From: Bdellovibrionales bacterium RIFCSPHIGHO2_01_FULL_40_29
GTDB lineage: Bacteria > Bdellovibrionota > Bdellovibrionia > Bdellovibrionales > Bdellovibrionaceae
DNA: 64,000 nucleotides
Assembly: GCA_001771815.1 (NCBI GenBank)
Contig: MEPU01000013.1
Location: 372,001 to 436,000 of the forward strand
Direction: 5' to 3'
The notes beneath the pieces were generated by a model. The model was not told the origin of the DNA. It searched no databases and worked only from the letters and a program-made list of their open reading frames with translations. The translations under genes and the position numbers were made by a program. Below are positions 54,388 through 63,964 of this stretch, in pieces; position 1 is the stretch's first letter, and every line of letters starts with the position of its first letter.

Positions 54388-54461
54388 ACTCGGGTATCAA
54401 ACCTGATCCCTCAGGTGATGTCAAAAATTTTCGCAATTCTCAAGATAGCATGCTTATATAT

Positions 54462-55292
54462 TCAGCGATAAGCTGCAGATAACCAATTTGGAGCCGTGAG
54501 AATTTCTAAATTCTCTTTTTTAACCCAGCCAGAGAAGGCTCCGGGAAACCGAATTTGAACAAAATCGGCTTCAATTTTCAACACATCAACTTCTAATCCA
54601 ATTCCTGCATCATAAATAACAGCCTGATTTCCGCCACTGGCGGTTTGCACCAAAGTTTTATCTATCGCAATCAAGGCCTTTGGTGTTTTAAAATCAGTCC
54701 ATTTAACAGCCAGCAAAAAAATAACAAGGCTCGTAAAAATCACCATAGAGGCAAATCCAACAGTTAGGCCGAGCGGATTTTTTTTAAATGTCGAGGTTGA
54801 TTCGGCTTCAAGTCGATTTTGACGTCTTATGAGCCAGTTTTTTAATCCAAGATAGAAGCTTGCAGAAAGTAAAATAAAGGAAACAATAATCATTGTATCC
54901 ATAGAGACATTTTTAAGAGCGACCTTTTGCAAACTTTCAATGGCAGAAATTTGATGAGGCACTTGCGGTGGTTGAAACTTTTGACTGATTTCGGAATAGA
55001 AATCTTGTGCAATTTGATTCCGGCTATTCAAAGTGATCGCTTTTTTGGACCAGATGTACGTTTTTGCCAAATCCACTTTTTCAAAAGCACAAACCGCCAT
55101 ATTGTGATAAACTACAGAGGCTTGGGTGTTTGTTAGGGAATTTTGACTTTGGTCCAGTAGCGTTTGATACTTACCAAGGGCGTCATCCCACTTTTTATTC
55201 TGTTGGTCGGCCAAGCCCTGTTGAAAAAGTTGTGGAAACTGTTGTTGAATAGTCATTTCATCTTGCGGCATAGAGCCAAAGTCTACAAACAA
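54462..55292 (-). CDS. TPR-SH3 membrane protein, BatE-like
   Basis: The visible frame gives 276 aa. N-terminal TPRs (DQQNKKWDDALGKYQTLLDQ) are followed by two transmembrane helices (about residues 128-150 and 178-200) and a C-terminal SH3-like domain (IYDAGIGLEVDVLKIEADFVQIRF). The layout resembles BatE of Bat aerotolerance operons, though no batA-D are here. The start is unclear: TTG 55292 has no good site, and ATG 55271 or 55256 are possible. The upstream frame closes with a stop, so a lost 5' end is possible. Confidence 0.55.
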   Translation of the reverse strand: MFVDFGSMPQDEMTIQQQFPQLFQQGLADQQNKKWDDALGKYQTLLDQSQNSLTNTQASVVYHNMAVCAFEKVDLAKTYIWSKKAITLNSRNQIAQDFYSEISQKFQPPQVPHQISAIESLQKVALKNVSMDTMIIVSFILLSASFYLGLKNWLIRRQNRLEAESTSTFKKNPLGLTVGFASMVIFTSLVIFLLAVKWTDFKTPKALIAIDKTLVQTASGGNQAVIYDAGIGLEVDVLKIEADFVQIRFPGAFSGWVKKENLEILTAPNWLSAAYR

Positions 55293-55363
55293 CCCGCCGC
55301 AATTGTCATGAGCTATCGCAACAAGTAAACTAATTACTCAAAAATATCGAGAAAGGCCCAGTT

Positions 55364-56785
55364 ATGTTGTCGGTTTTAAAGAATGCTATGAACCAAGTGA
55401 AAAATTCAGATGAAGTTCTTGTTGGTCGTCAAATCGAGAATGATCCCGTTATTGAAGGCTTGATTACAGATTTAGTCGATGAAGTTCATGTCCATAATGA
55501 TGGAATTATTGGAATTCGTCCTGCACAGCCTGAGCTGGCCGATGCATTTAAATCTCGAATGGAGAGTGTTGCAAAACTTCGTGGTCGCCCTTTGTATCAT
55601 CCCTATATTGGAACGGGTGCAGGCAATGGACCATTTGTTGAGTTAGAGGATGGCAGTGTTAAAATTGATTTGATCAATGGAATCGGAATTCACCTGATGG
55701 GTCATTCACACCCTCGAGTGATTAAGGCTGCTATTCGGGGTGCTATTTCCGATATTGTTATGCAAGGAAATTTACAGCCGAATAAAGAATATCTCAAACT
55801 GTCTGAAAAGTTAGTTCAGATAGCTTCTCGTAAAAGTCGATTGCGGCATGTTTGGTTTTCAACTTGTGGAACAATGGCAAATGAGAACGCGCTTAAAATG
55901 GCTCGCCAAAAAAATTCTCCGGCTCGTTTTGTTTTTGCTATGCAAAATGCTTTTGCCGGTCGTTCGACAATGATGGCGGAAGTCACTGATAACACCGCTT
56001 ACAGACAAGGACTACCTGAGTACAATGAAATTTTGCGAATTCCTAGCTATGATAAACGTGATCCACAAAGTATTGAAAAAGCGGTTCGTGCGATGAAAGA
56101 TCAGTATGCAAAGCATGAGGAAGACGTGTCCTGTTTTGTTTTCGAGCCAATGCTCGGTGAGGGCGGATTTCAACCCACTCCGCGTGAATTTTTCATTCCA
56201 TTATTGGATTTTTGCAAACAGAATAAAATTGCTGTTTGGGCGGATGAGGTGCAAACCTTTGCGCGAACAGGAGAATATTTTGCATATGAGACATTGGATC
56301 TTGGTGAATATATCGATATCGTAACGATCGCCAAAACTGTTCAACTTGGTGCCACACTTTACACGGAAGAATACAATCCAAAACCAGGGCTTATTGCGGG
56401 AACTTTTTCAGGTAGCGGATCGTCCATGCTGGCGGGATTAGAAATTCTGAATATGCTGGATGAAGGGTACCTGGGTCCTAAGGGACGCATTCAACAGATC
56501 CATCATCAATTTATCAGTGGTCTTAATCGATTGAATGAAACAACTTGTAAGGGTTTGGTTTCTGATGCCGGAGGAATGGGATTGATGATTGCATTCACGC
56601 CATTTCAAGGAAAAAAAGAACAAGTTGAAACCCTAATAAAAAAGCTATTTCAAAATGGAATGATTGCATTTAGTTGTGGTAAGGATCCGGTGAGAATTCG
56701 ATTCTTAATTCCGGCGATTATTCAGGATCAAGATATTGAATTGGCACTGCAAATTGTTGAAAAATCAATTCAGCAGGGAATTTAA
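55364..56785 (+). CDS. class III PLP aminotransferase (AstC/ornithine type)
   Basis: This 473-aa protein has class III motifs: LINGIGIHLMGHSHPRV, FSTCGTMANENALKMAR, WADEVQTFARTGEY and the PLP lysine in VTIAKTVQLGAT. It is about 70 residues longer than AstC or ArgD at the N-terminus. Given astA and astD downstream, it likely moves the terminal amino group of N2-succinylornithine to an oxo acid. A lysine-type aminotransferase is the alternative. An AAAGG site precedes the ATG. It is the first gene of a five-gene operon. Confidence 0.8.
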   Translation: MLSVLKNAMNQVKNSDEVLVGRQIENDPVIEGLITDLVDEVHVHNDGIIGIRPAQPELADAFKSRMESVAKLRGRPLYHPYIGTGAGNGPFVELEDGSVKIDLINGIGIHLMGHSHPRVIKAAIRGAISDIVMQGNLQPNKEYLKLSEKLVQIASRKSRLRHVWFSTCGTMANENALKMARQKNSPARFVFAMQNAFAGRSTMMAEVTDNTAYRQGLPEYNEILRIPSYDKRDPQSIEKAVRAMKDQYAKHEEDVSCFVFEPMLGEGGFQPTPREFFIPLLDFCKQNKIAVWADEVQTFARTGEYFAYETLDLGEYIDIVTIAKTVQLGATLYTEEYNPKPGLIAGTFSGSGSSMLAGLEILNMLDEGYLGPKGRIQQIHHQFISGLNRLNETTCKGLVSDAGGMGLMIAFTPFQGKKEQVETLIKKLFQNGMIAFSCGKDPVRIRFLIPAIIQDQDIELALQIVEKSIQQGI

Positions 56786-56800
56786 AAAAAGGATTAATAT

Positions 56801-58150
56801 TTGAATTGGATTGAAGCTTGCCGCAAATTAATTTCTATGGATAGTTCAACTTCCAGTTCAACTGTGGAGTGTGTTCATTATTTATCTGAATTGGCTCGTG
56901 AAGCAGGTTTGTTTGTTGAAATTATTCCAGAAATGCAGAATGGAGTATTGCAGTCCAATATCATCATTAGGACCGAATCATTTACTCCGGGTTCACAAGA
57001 ATTCTTGCTGCAAACACATTTAGACACTGTTGATGCTGGTCATTTTGCATTGTGGAAAAAAAATGGATTTAATCCTTTTGATGCGACTATTATTGATGGT
57101 TGCATTTATGGATTAGGAGCGGCCGAAGTTAAGTTGGATTTTCTTTGTAAATTGGAAGTGCTCAAACGATTAAAAGGTAAGAGCTTTCAAAAGCTCAAGC
57201 CAGTGCTTGTTGGTACCTTTGGCGAAGAAAGTGGAATGCAAGGCGCACTAAAATTGATTCGTAAAAATAAGGTGAATGCAAAATATGCCCTGATTGGTGA
57301 AACCAGTGATTTGACAATCATTCATGCGGCAAAGGGTTTCGCCGTGGTTGAGATACAAATTCCATTGAGTCAATCCGAGATCGACTATAAAACCAAGCGT
57401 GATCTTTTAGAGTCTACTTCGACACAATCTAAAATTTTTTCTGGAAAAGCAGCCCATTCATCAACGCCACATCTCGGAGAGAATGCTATTGTTAAGATGT
57501 TGGATTATTTGCAAAAGATGCCAGAAAATATGGTGATTGTTGAGGCTGATGGAGGCACTCGATTTAACTCTATTCCCAATCAAGCCATGGTTGAGTTGGA
57601 TTTTACATCTCATGTTCAAAATTTATCTTTGCAAAAAATAAATAAAATTTATGATGTTTTAAAGCAAGTTCAGAAAGAAATGGAAAATACACAAGACGCT
57701 GATTTTGAGCCTTGTCATTCCACTTTAAGCATCGGTGTTATTCGAACCTATGAGGATTCAATTGTGTTGGGAGGATCATGTCGGATTTTGCCTAATGTGA
57801 CTCAGGATCATTACGAACAGTGGATGGAAAAAATTAAAGCAGTTTGTGTGTCGCAAGACTCTAAATTTTTGATCACAGATTATAAAAGGCCTTTTAGAAC
57901 ATCTGAAAATTCACAGCTGGTTAAGACAGCTCAAAGCATTTTAGAAAAGATGAGTTTACCAACAAAATGTCTGACGCTACCCTCTACGAATGAAGCCAGT
58001 CTATTTACGCGAATTGGAATCGAGTGCATTTGTTTCGGAGCGGGGGTGCGACAAGACAATGTGCACACGCCCCAAGAACATGTTAGAATAGACGACTTAG
58101 AAAAATCCATTTCATTTTATATGCAAATGGTTGAAAGGTTCTGCTTATGA
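56801..58150 (+). CDS. M20-family amidohydrolase (ArgE/DapE/CPG2 type)
   Basis: This 449-aa protein has M20 metal-site motifs: LLQTHLDTVDA near residue 92, VGTFGEESGM near residue 147 (metal/catalytic Glu pair) and a late VHTPQEHV. A lid domain occurs in the middle (FSGKAAHSSTPH). It removes acyl groups from amino acids. With no astE here, it may desuccinylate succinylglutamate or a similar end product. A TTG start with AAGGA upstream lies 15 bp from the preceding gene. It overlaps astA by 4 bp. Confidence 0.75.
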   Translation: MNWIEACRKLISMDSSTSSSTVECVHYLSELAREAGLFVEIIPEMQNGVLQSNIIIRTESFTPGSQEFLLQTHLDTVDAGHFALWKKNGFNPFDATIIDGCIYGLGAAEVKLDFLCKLEVLKRLKGKSFQKLKPVLVGTFGEESGMQGALKLIRKNKVNAKYALIGETSDLTIIHAAKGFAVVEIQIPLSQSEIDYKTKRDLLESTSTQSKIFSGKAAHSSTPHLGENAIVKMLDYLQKMPENMVIVEADGGTRFNSIPNQAMVELDFTSHVQNLSLQKINKIYDVLKQVQKEMENTQDADFEPCHSTLSIGVIRTYEDSIVLGGSCRILPNVTQDHYEQWMEKIKAVCVSQDSKFLITDYKRPFRTSENSQLVKTAQSILEKMSLPTKCLTLPSTNEASLFTRIGIECICFGAGVRQDNVHTPQEHVRIDDLEKSISFYMQMVERFCL

Positions 58151-59172
58151 GTTTTGTTGTGCGTTCCGTGAAAAGAGATGATTTGCAGCAACTGACGGAT
58201 TTAGCAAAACAGTTTAATTTGTTGAATCTACCTGGCGATCGTAAGGTTCTCGCCGAAAAAATTGCACGCAGTGAATCTTCATTTGCAGGCGATCTTCCAA
58301 AAGATCAAGCTGAATATCTTTTTGTAGTTGAAGACATTGAAGAGCAAATGGTTGTTGGGAGCTCGCTTATTATCGCTAAACATGGAAATGAAACTGTTCC
58401 GCATTGTTATTTTAAAATTTTGAAACGAGATCATTTTTCGAAGGATTTGGGGATTGGATTCATTCACCAGGTTTTGCGATTTCAATTGGATACAGAGGGG
58501 CCAACGGAAATCGGTGGATTACTTATTGATAAAGCTTATCGTCGTCGTCCGGAGCGTCTTGGAAAACAAATCTCCTTAAGTCGTTTTGTTTATATGGGGC
58601 TTAATCCTGAGCGATTTGAAAACCGAGTACTTTGCGAACTCACGCCACCTTTGACCGAGGAGGGCCGAAGTGAATTTTGGGAGGCCTTAGGTCGGCGATT
58701 TACTGGTCTGCCGTATCAAGAAGCCGATTTACTTTCGCAAACAAATAAAGAGTTCATTGAATCTTTATTCCCTGAAGATGATATTTATTTAACATTACTA
58801 GATTCCAAAGCCAGATTGGTTTTGGGGCGTGTCGGAGAAGCTACGAAACCAGCGCAGCATTTGTTGGAAAGTATTGGTTTTGAATATTTAGAAGAGGTTG
58901 ATCCATTCGACGGAGGACCTCATTACGGCGCGAAAACAAAAGATATTTTGCCAATTAAAAAAGGTAAACAGTACCGAGTTGCTGAAATGTCTGATGCCAC
59001 TTTTAAAGAAAAAGGTTTAATTGGGGTTGGTTCAACGGATTTCCGATGTGTCACCAGTGGTTATGAAGTTCGTGATGATCTTATTTGTTTGCCATCAAAA
59101 GCGCGAGACATATTAAAAGTTGATTTGGATCAAGTTGTCTTTGTATCACCGTTTGAATACGGAAGAAAGTAG
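58147..59172 (+). CDS. astA: arginine/ornithine N-succinyltransferase AstA
   Basis: This 341-aa protein matches AstA/AruF-AruG in length and blocks: SFVVRSVKRDDLQQLTDLAK, IGGLLIDKAYRRRPERLGKQ, RVLCELTPPLTEEGRSEFWE and FDGGPHYGAKTKDI. It transfers succinyl from succinyl-CoA to the alpha-amino group of arginine or ornithine, the first step of the succinyl pathway. The start overlaps the M20 gene (ATGA). astD follows 10 bp downstream. Confidence 0.9.
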   Translation: MSFVVRSVKRDDLQQLTDLAKQFNLLNLPGDRKVLAEKIARSESSFAGDLPKDQAEYLFVVEDIEEQMVVGSSLIIAKHGNETVPHCYFKILKRDHFSKDLGIGFIHQVLRFQLDTEGPTEIGGLLIDKAYRRRPERLGKQISLSRFVYMGLNPERFENRVLCELTPPLTEEGRSEFWEALGRRFTGLPYQEADLLSQTNKEFIESLFPEDDIYLTLLDSKARLVLGRVGEATKPAQHLLESIGFEYLEEVDPFDGGPHYGAKTKDILPIKKGKQYRVAEMSDATFKEKGLIGVGSTDFRCVTSGYEVRDDLICLPSKARDILKVDLDQVVFVSPFEYGRK

Positions 59173-59182
59173 CAGTGACGTT

Positions 59183-60688
59183 ATGTCTTTAAAGAATATG
59201 ACATTTGCCGGAGATTTTATCAGTGGAAAATTTGCGCTGCCAGATAAAGTGAATGGTCAGTTTTGTGATATCAGTCCTGCCGACACCAAAGATCTTATTT
59301 TGAATGTTTCTTATAAATTGGATCATGTGGATCGAGCTTGCCAGGCGGCAAAACAAGCCTACTTGCCTTGGGCTCGATTGAGTTTAGATGAAAGAAAAAG
59401 GTATCTTTTAAAGTTACGTGAAGTCTTTGTTGCCCACGAATCCGAAATGGCTGAATTGATTGCGCGTGATACAGGAAAAGCACTTTGGGACGCCACAACT
59501 GAGGCCAAGGCTTTGGTTGGAAAAATTGATATCACATTGAATGCATCATTAAAATTAATCGAAGAAGAAAGAATTCCAAATGCATTGCCACAGGTTGAGG
59601 GAGTTATTCGTTATCGATCTCGGGGAGTGATGGCTGTGATTGGGCCATTTAATTTTCCAGCGCATCTGCCAAATGGTCATATTATTCCAGCGCTCATTGC
59701 GGGGAACACGATTGTTTATAAACCCTCCGAGCAAACACCTGCGGTAGCTCAGTTGTATGCGCAAATGATCGAAAAAGCAGAGTTTCCTCCGGGAGTATTT
59801 AACATGGTCCACGGCGAAGGCGAGACGGGGCGTCGAATTGTTGCGCATGAGCTGGTTGATGGAATTCTTTTTACGGGATCCTATGAGGTGGGCTTAAAAA
59901 TCAAACAAGAAACCATTAATCATTATTGGAAAATTTTAGCTCTTGAAATGGGTGGAAAAAATACGACTGTTGTTTGGGAAGATGCTGATATGGACAAAGC
60001 CATCTATGAAACTTTGGTGGGTGCTTTTATGTCTACAGGGCAGCGATGCTCTGGAACATCTCGAATTGTTTTACATGATAAGATTGCGGATCAATTCACT
60101 GAACGTTTTTATCAGGCTGCTAAAAAATTAACGATTGGTCATTGGTCAAAAAATTGCTTTATGGGTCCATTGATTAACGAGGCTGCGGTCGAAAAATACA
60201 TCCGTTTCCAAGAAATGGCTAATCGTGAAAGTGCTGAAAGCCTGATGCGTGGAAAGAGTCTTGAATTGGAATACAAGGGGCACTATGTGACTCCAAGCAT
60301 TCACCTGGTTAAAAAATTTGATGCCAATTCACTGTATCAAAAGACTGAAATTTTTGGTCCCAATGTGGCGATCTATCGATCTAGTGATTTCAATCAGACA
60401 TTAGAGAATGTTAATTCTTCTGGGTATGGTTTGGTGATGGCGTTGTTTACAAAGGATAAAGAGCTGTATAATGAAGCTTTGCTCAAGACCCGCGTTGGTT
60501 TGCTCAATTGGAATCGGACAACAAATGGAGCGAGTTCCCGCTTGCCGTTTGGTGGTATGGGAAAATCTGGAAATGATCGTCCGTCAGGTCACTTTGCCAT
60601 TCAATACTGTACAGTGCCAGTTGCCAGTCTTGAAGACTCAAGTCCACTGGATAAATCAAAATTGCTTCCAGGGGTAGATCTTGGCTAA
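59183..60688 (+). CDS. astD: succinylglutamate-semialdehyde dehydrogenase AstD
   Basis: The start is ATG 59183; the frame is open further but overlaps astA. The 501-aa protein is an aldehyde dehydrogenase with the catalytic Cys in STGQRCSGTSRIV and the Glu in LEMGGKNTTVVW. It has the AstD-like SRLPFGGMGKSGNDRPSG near the end. It oxidises N-succinylglutamate semialdehyde to succinylglutamate with NAD. Its stop overlaps the mltG start by 8 bp. Confidence 0.9.
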   Translation: MSLKNMTFAGDFISGKFALPDKVNGQFCDISPADTKDLILNVSYKLDHVDRACQAAKQAYLPWARLSLDERKRYLLKLREVFVAHESEMAELIARDTGKALWDATTEAKALVGKIDITLNASLKLIEEERIPNALPQVEGVIRYRSRGVMAVIGPFNFPAHLPNGHIIPALIAGNTIVYKPSEQTPAVAQLYAQMIEKAEFPPGVFNMVHGEGETGRRIVAHELVDGILFTGSYEVGLKIKQETINHYWKILALEMGGKNTTVVWEDADMDKAIYETLVGAFMSTGQRCSGTSRIVLHDKIADQFTERFYQAAKKLTIGHWSKNCFMGPLINEAAVEKYIRFQEMANRESAESLMRGKSLELEYKGHYVTPSIHLVKKFDANSLYQKTEIFGPNVAIYRSSDFNQTLENVNSSGYGLVMALFTKDKELYNEALLKTRVGLLNWNRTTNGASSRLPFGGMGKSGNDRPSGHFAIQYCTVPVASLEDSSPLDKSKLLPGVDLG

Positions 60689-61754
60689 GAAAGTTAAAAT
60701 ACTAGTTTTTGGATTTTCGAGCTTTTTATTAGCTGTGATCCTGACAATTTCTTTTTTTACTTTTCAGTTTGTGAGCTCGGGCACAGGGACTGATTCAACT
60801 GAAATTTTATTTGATGTTCCGCCAGGATCAACAATGGGCCAAGTTGCTCAAAATTTACAGCAGTTTGGCTTGGTTCGGAATGCAAAATTATTTTTGATTT
60901 ATGCTCGTTTTATGAAAATGAATTCACGTTTGAAGGTCGGCGAATACGCTTTGAACCAAACCATGACACCAAATGAAATTATGGCTGTTCTGGCGTCGGG
61001 GAAAAGTGTGACGCGTAATTTGACAATAGCTGAAGGTTTATCTGTTTTTGATATTGCAGAAATTCTTGAAAAATCTGGTGTTGGAACCAAAGAAGAGTTT
61101 TTTAAATTGGTCTATGACAAAGAGTTTATTCGTTCTTTGCTCCAAGAGGACCTGGAAAGTCTTGAGGGATATTTATTTCCTGAGACGTATAAAATCACAA
61201 AGTTTGAGTCGATCAAATCAGTAGTGACTCAGATGGTAAAGCGATTTTTAACAGTCTGGGCACGATATGAAGTATTGGCAAAACAGAAAAATTGGAATCG
61301 AAATCAACTGATAACATTTGCAAGTATTGTTGAAAAAGAAACGGGAGCCGGGTTCGAAAGACCGCTGGTCTCATCTGTTTTTCATAATCGTCTGCAGAAG
61401 AAAATGCGTCTACAAACTGATCCCACAGTGATTTACGGTGTGGCCCTGAAGCAAGGTGCCATACCAACGAATATCTCAAAAGCGGATCTTTTGACTCCGA
61501 CCCGTCACAACACATACACCAATTATGGGTTGCCTCCGACGCCTATTGCGAATCCTGGAGAAGATGCGATTAAGGCTGTCTTGCAACCAGAAAGTACAAA
61601 ATACTTGTACTTCGTTAGTAAAAATGACGGCACTCATATTTTTTCTGAATCTTATGCAAGTCATAATAATGCTGTTCGAAGTTTTCAATTGAACTCGAAA
61701 GCCCGTGCCGGAAAATCATGGCGTGATTTGAATAAAAAGAAAGCCAGCCAGTAG
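60681..61754 (+). CDS. mltG: endolytic transglycosylase MltG
   Basis: This 357-aa protein has an N-terminal membrane anchor (VKILVFGFSSFLLAVILTI), a LysM-like YceG domain and the catalytic Glu in ITFASIVEKETGAG (Glu218). It cuts nascent peptidoglycan strands at the inner membrane and sets their length. The start is TTG 60681, behind AGGGG, within the end of astD. Coupling to an amino-acid catabolic operon is unusual and probably positional. Confidence 0.9.
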   Translation: MAKKVKILVFGFSSFLLAVILTISFFTFQFVSSGTGTDSTEILFDVPPGSTMGQVAQNLQQFGLVRNAKLFLIYARFMKMNSRLKVGEYALNQTMTPNEIMAVLASGKSVTRNLTIAEGLSVFDIAEILEKSGVGTKEEFFKLVYDKEFIRSLLQEDLESLEGYLFPETYKITKFESIKSVVTQMVKRFLTVWARYEVLAKQKNWNRNQLITFASIVEKETGAGFERPLVSSVFHNRLQKKMRLQTDPTVIYGVALKQGAIPTNISKADLLTPTRHNTYTNYGLPPTPIANPGEDAIKAVLQPESTKYLYFVSKNDGTHIFSESYASHNNAVRSFQLNSKARAGKSWRDLNKKKASQ

Positions 61755-61760
61755 GCGTGG

Positions 61761-62246
61761 CTATTCTTGCTTGGTAAAAGGCTCAAAAAGCTTTAATTCC
61801 GCATCAAATCGAAATGTATTCAGACGAAGATTGCCATTGCGATCCACAGACGGTGCAATGATATCCAAGTTTCCATCTTGATCCACATCTTGAAGAGCAA
61901 GATTTGTAGAATTTCGATCCAGCGTGACGTAAGAGTCCGCATCCTCAATTAGTTCAAATTTTTGCTTAAATGTCTGGGCACCAGATTGCGAATTTAGTTC
62001 ATAAATTTCAATCTGTAATCCGGCGGAGTCCTGAATCTTAATGATGAGAAAATGGTTTTGATCTGATGAAAAGTACCCCGTGATTTTGGCCAATACCTGG
62101 CGATTTGGATTGGTGAAGTAGCCCTGCAATTTTGCACGAACGCTGGGTATCAAAGTCAGCGCTGCAAAACAAACTGCTGCCGCTACAAATATCAAAATTA
62201 ATTTTTTTTGATTTAACCAGTCAGAGGATCTGTTTGTTGTTTCCAT
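61761..62246 (-). CDS. membrane-anchored protein with FG-GAP-like motif
   Basis: I prefer ATG 62246 (161 aa) to the longer frame at 62276, because the latter runs into the divergent nitroreductase start. One helix (KKLILIFVAAAVCFAALTLI) anchors a periplasmic beta-rich domain. It contains DVDQDGNLDIIAPSVDRNGN, a calcium-binding-type FG-GAP/VCBS loop. The function is unknown. Confidence 0.55.
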   Translation of the reverse strand: METTNRSSDWLNQKKLILIFVAAAVCFAALTLIPSVRAKLQGYFTNPNRQVLAKITGYFSSDQNHFLIIKIQDSAGLQIEIYELNSQSGAQTFKQKFELIEDADSYVTLDRNSTNLALQDVDQDGNLDIIAPSVDRNGNLRLNTFRFDAELKLFEPFTKQE

Positions 62247-62274
62247 TGGTGTCCAGTTTGTTATAGTTATTGGC

Positions 62275-62883
62275 ATGGGTCAAATAACTCCTGAACAATT
62301 CTATGCTCTCGTTGAATCAAGAAAATCGATTCGCCAGTTTAAAAACAAAGAGGTCCCGCGCGATGTGCTCGAGCGTATTCTAATGGCAGGGATGCATGCG
62401 CCCTCTGGTAAAAATCGACAGAATTGGCGGTTCTTTGTCGTTGAAGGAAAAAAGCGAGACGAGTATTTGCAATATTCACAAAAATCATGGCTGGGAATAA
62501 AAGATATTTTACAAAAAAAATTAAAGCCATCTTTGTATGAATTTACGGAGCGGTTCTTTTTTACTTTGGGGAATGCGCCAGTACTTGTGTTTGCATATTC
62601 TCACAACTCGAATGAAGAACGCTATCATACCAGCATTGGTAGTGTTTATATGGCTGTTGAGAATATGAATTTAGCTTGTGTTGCGGAAGGGCTCGGCTGT
62701 TGCACAATGGGAGCTCCGCTTGAGATCAAAAAAGAAGTGGATGAGTTTTTGGGGGTTACCCAATTGGAAGAGTATAAAAAAGGCGAGCTTGAGCTTTTGT
62801 GTGGTTTGGTGATTGGATATCCAGATCATCAACCGCCCAAAGCACCGCGCCAGTTGGATGGTCGAGTGACCTGGATGAGATGA
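62275..62883 (+). CDS. nitroreductase-family FMN oxidoreductase
   Basis: This 202-aa protein begins MGQITPEQFYALVESRKSIR and has HAPSGKNRQNWRFFVVEG and the C-terminal GYPDHQPPKAP, typical of nitroreductase-fold enzymes that bind FMN and reduce nitro compounds or quinones with NAD(P)H. The natural substrate is unknown. Start codons of this gene and the divergent membrane-protein gene are about 30 bp apart. Confidence 0.8.
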   Translation: MGQITPEQFYALVESRKSIRQFKNKEVPRDVLERILMAGMHAPSGKNRQNWRFFVVEGKKRDEYLQYSQKSWLGIKDILQKKLKPSLYEFTERFFFTLGNAPVLVFAYSHNSNEERYHTSIGSVYMAVENMNLACVAEGLGCCTMGAPLEIKKEVDEFLGVTQLEEYKKGELELLCGLVIGYPDHQPPKAPRQLDGRVTWMR

Positions 62884-62941
62884 TTTACAGGCTTTCGATA
62901 TGAATATTGACCTTTATCGCAGCCTTTGACATACCCTTAAC

Positions 62942-63964
62942 ATGCGTGTTCACCCTCTTGAGGCTCTTAAAAAAAATCCATTTGTTTTAGCACCTATGGC
63001 GGGAATCACCGACCATGCTTTTCGCAGTTTTATGAAAAAATTAGACGCCAGTGTTGTGGTGACTGAACTTGTCAGCGCAACTGGAATTGAATACAAATCC
63101 GAGAGAACTCTTTCGCTGATGAGTTTCGACGAGACCCAGCGGCCAATTGGGATTCAACTTTTTGGAGAAGATCCAGAAGTCATTGCTCGAGCAGCCCGTG
63201 TTGTTGAAGAGCAAGGCGCTGATTTTGTAGATCTTAATTTTGGTTGTCCTGTGCCAAAAGTGGTGAAAAAGGGCGCTGGTTCGGCCATGTTAAAAGATTT
63301 GCCAGCCATGAAAAAAGTGCTGCGGGCTTGTGTTCAGGCTGTAAAAATTCCGGTTACCATCAAAATTCGCTCGGGATGGGATGCACAGTCTAAAAATGCA
63401 ATTGATGTCTGTAACTTGGCTTACGATGAAGGGATTTCTTGGGTTGCGATACATGGCCGAACTCGAGCGGCGGGTTATTCTGGTTTAGCAGACTGGGATT
63501 TTATTGCGGACGTGAAGGCTCATGTTAAAATACCTGTTCTCGGAAATGGTGACCTTGTAACTCCACAAAAAGCTGTTCAACAGCTTAAAGATTCTGGGTG
63601 TGATGGTGTATTAATAGGTCGTGGAGCCTTGAAAAACCCATTGATTTTTGCTGATGCATTAAGCATTTGGAGAAATGAGCCTGTTCGAAATGACCTCAAG
63701 CGAAACTATAGTAGTATTTTCAGAGACTTAGATTTGGCGATCAGAGCTCATAGTTCAGAGCATATTACGAATATTCAGCTTAAAAAGTTCGCTTCTTGGT
63801 TTTCGACAGGATATCCGGGGGCTGCTGCCTTTAGAAAAGCTATTTTTCAGATCAAGGATAATGACGAAGTGCTCTCGTGTGCGTTAGACTTCTTCGGTTC
63901 AATAAAAAATATGGAGCAGGAAGATACCAGCCACGAGGACTTTTTAATGGGTGGACATGGATAG
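62942..63964 (+). CDS. dusB: tRNA-dihydrouridine synthase, DusB type
   Basis: This 340-aa protein carries LAPMAGITDHAFR (FMN site), DLNFGCPVPKVVKKGAGSAML with the catalytic Cys, TIKIRSGWD and IHGRTRAAGYSG. Dus enzymes reduce specific uridines in tRNA to dihydrouridine using NADPH. The block order and length fit DusB. No clear Shine-Dalgarno precedes the ATG. The gene ends 36 bp from the window edge. Confidence 0.88.
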   Translation: MRVHPLEALKKNPFVLAPMAGITDHAFRSFMKKLDASVVVTELVSATGIEYKSERTLSLMSFDETQRPIGIQLFGEDPEVIARAARVVEEQGADFVDLNFGCPVPKVVKKGAGSAMLKDLPAMKKVLRACVQAVKIPVTIKIRSGWDAQSKNAIDVCNLAYDEGISWVAIHGRTRAAGYSGLADWDFIADVKAHVKIPVLGNGDLVTPQKAVQQLKDSGCDGVLIGRGALKNPLIFADALSIWRNEPVRNDLKRNYSSIFRDLDLAIRAHSSEHITNIQLKKFASWFSTGYPGAAAFRKAIFQIKDNDEVLSCALDFFGSIKNMEQEDTSHEDFLMGGHG

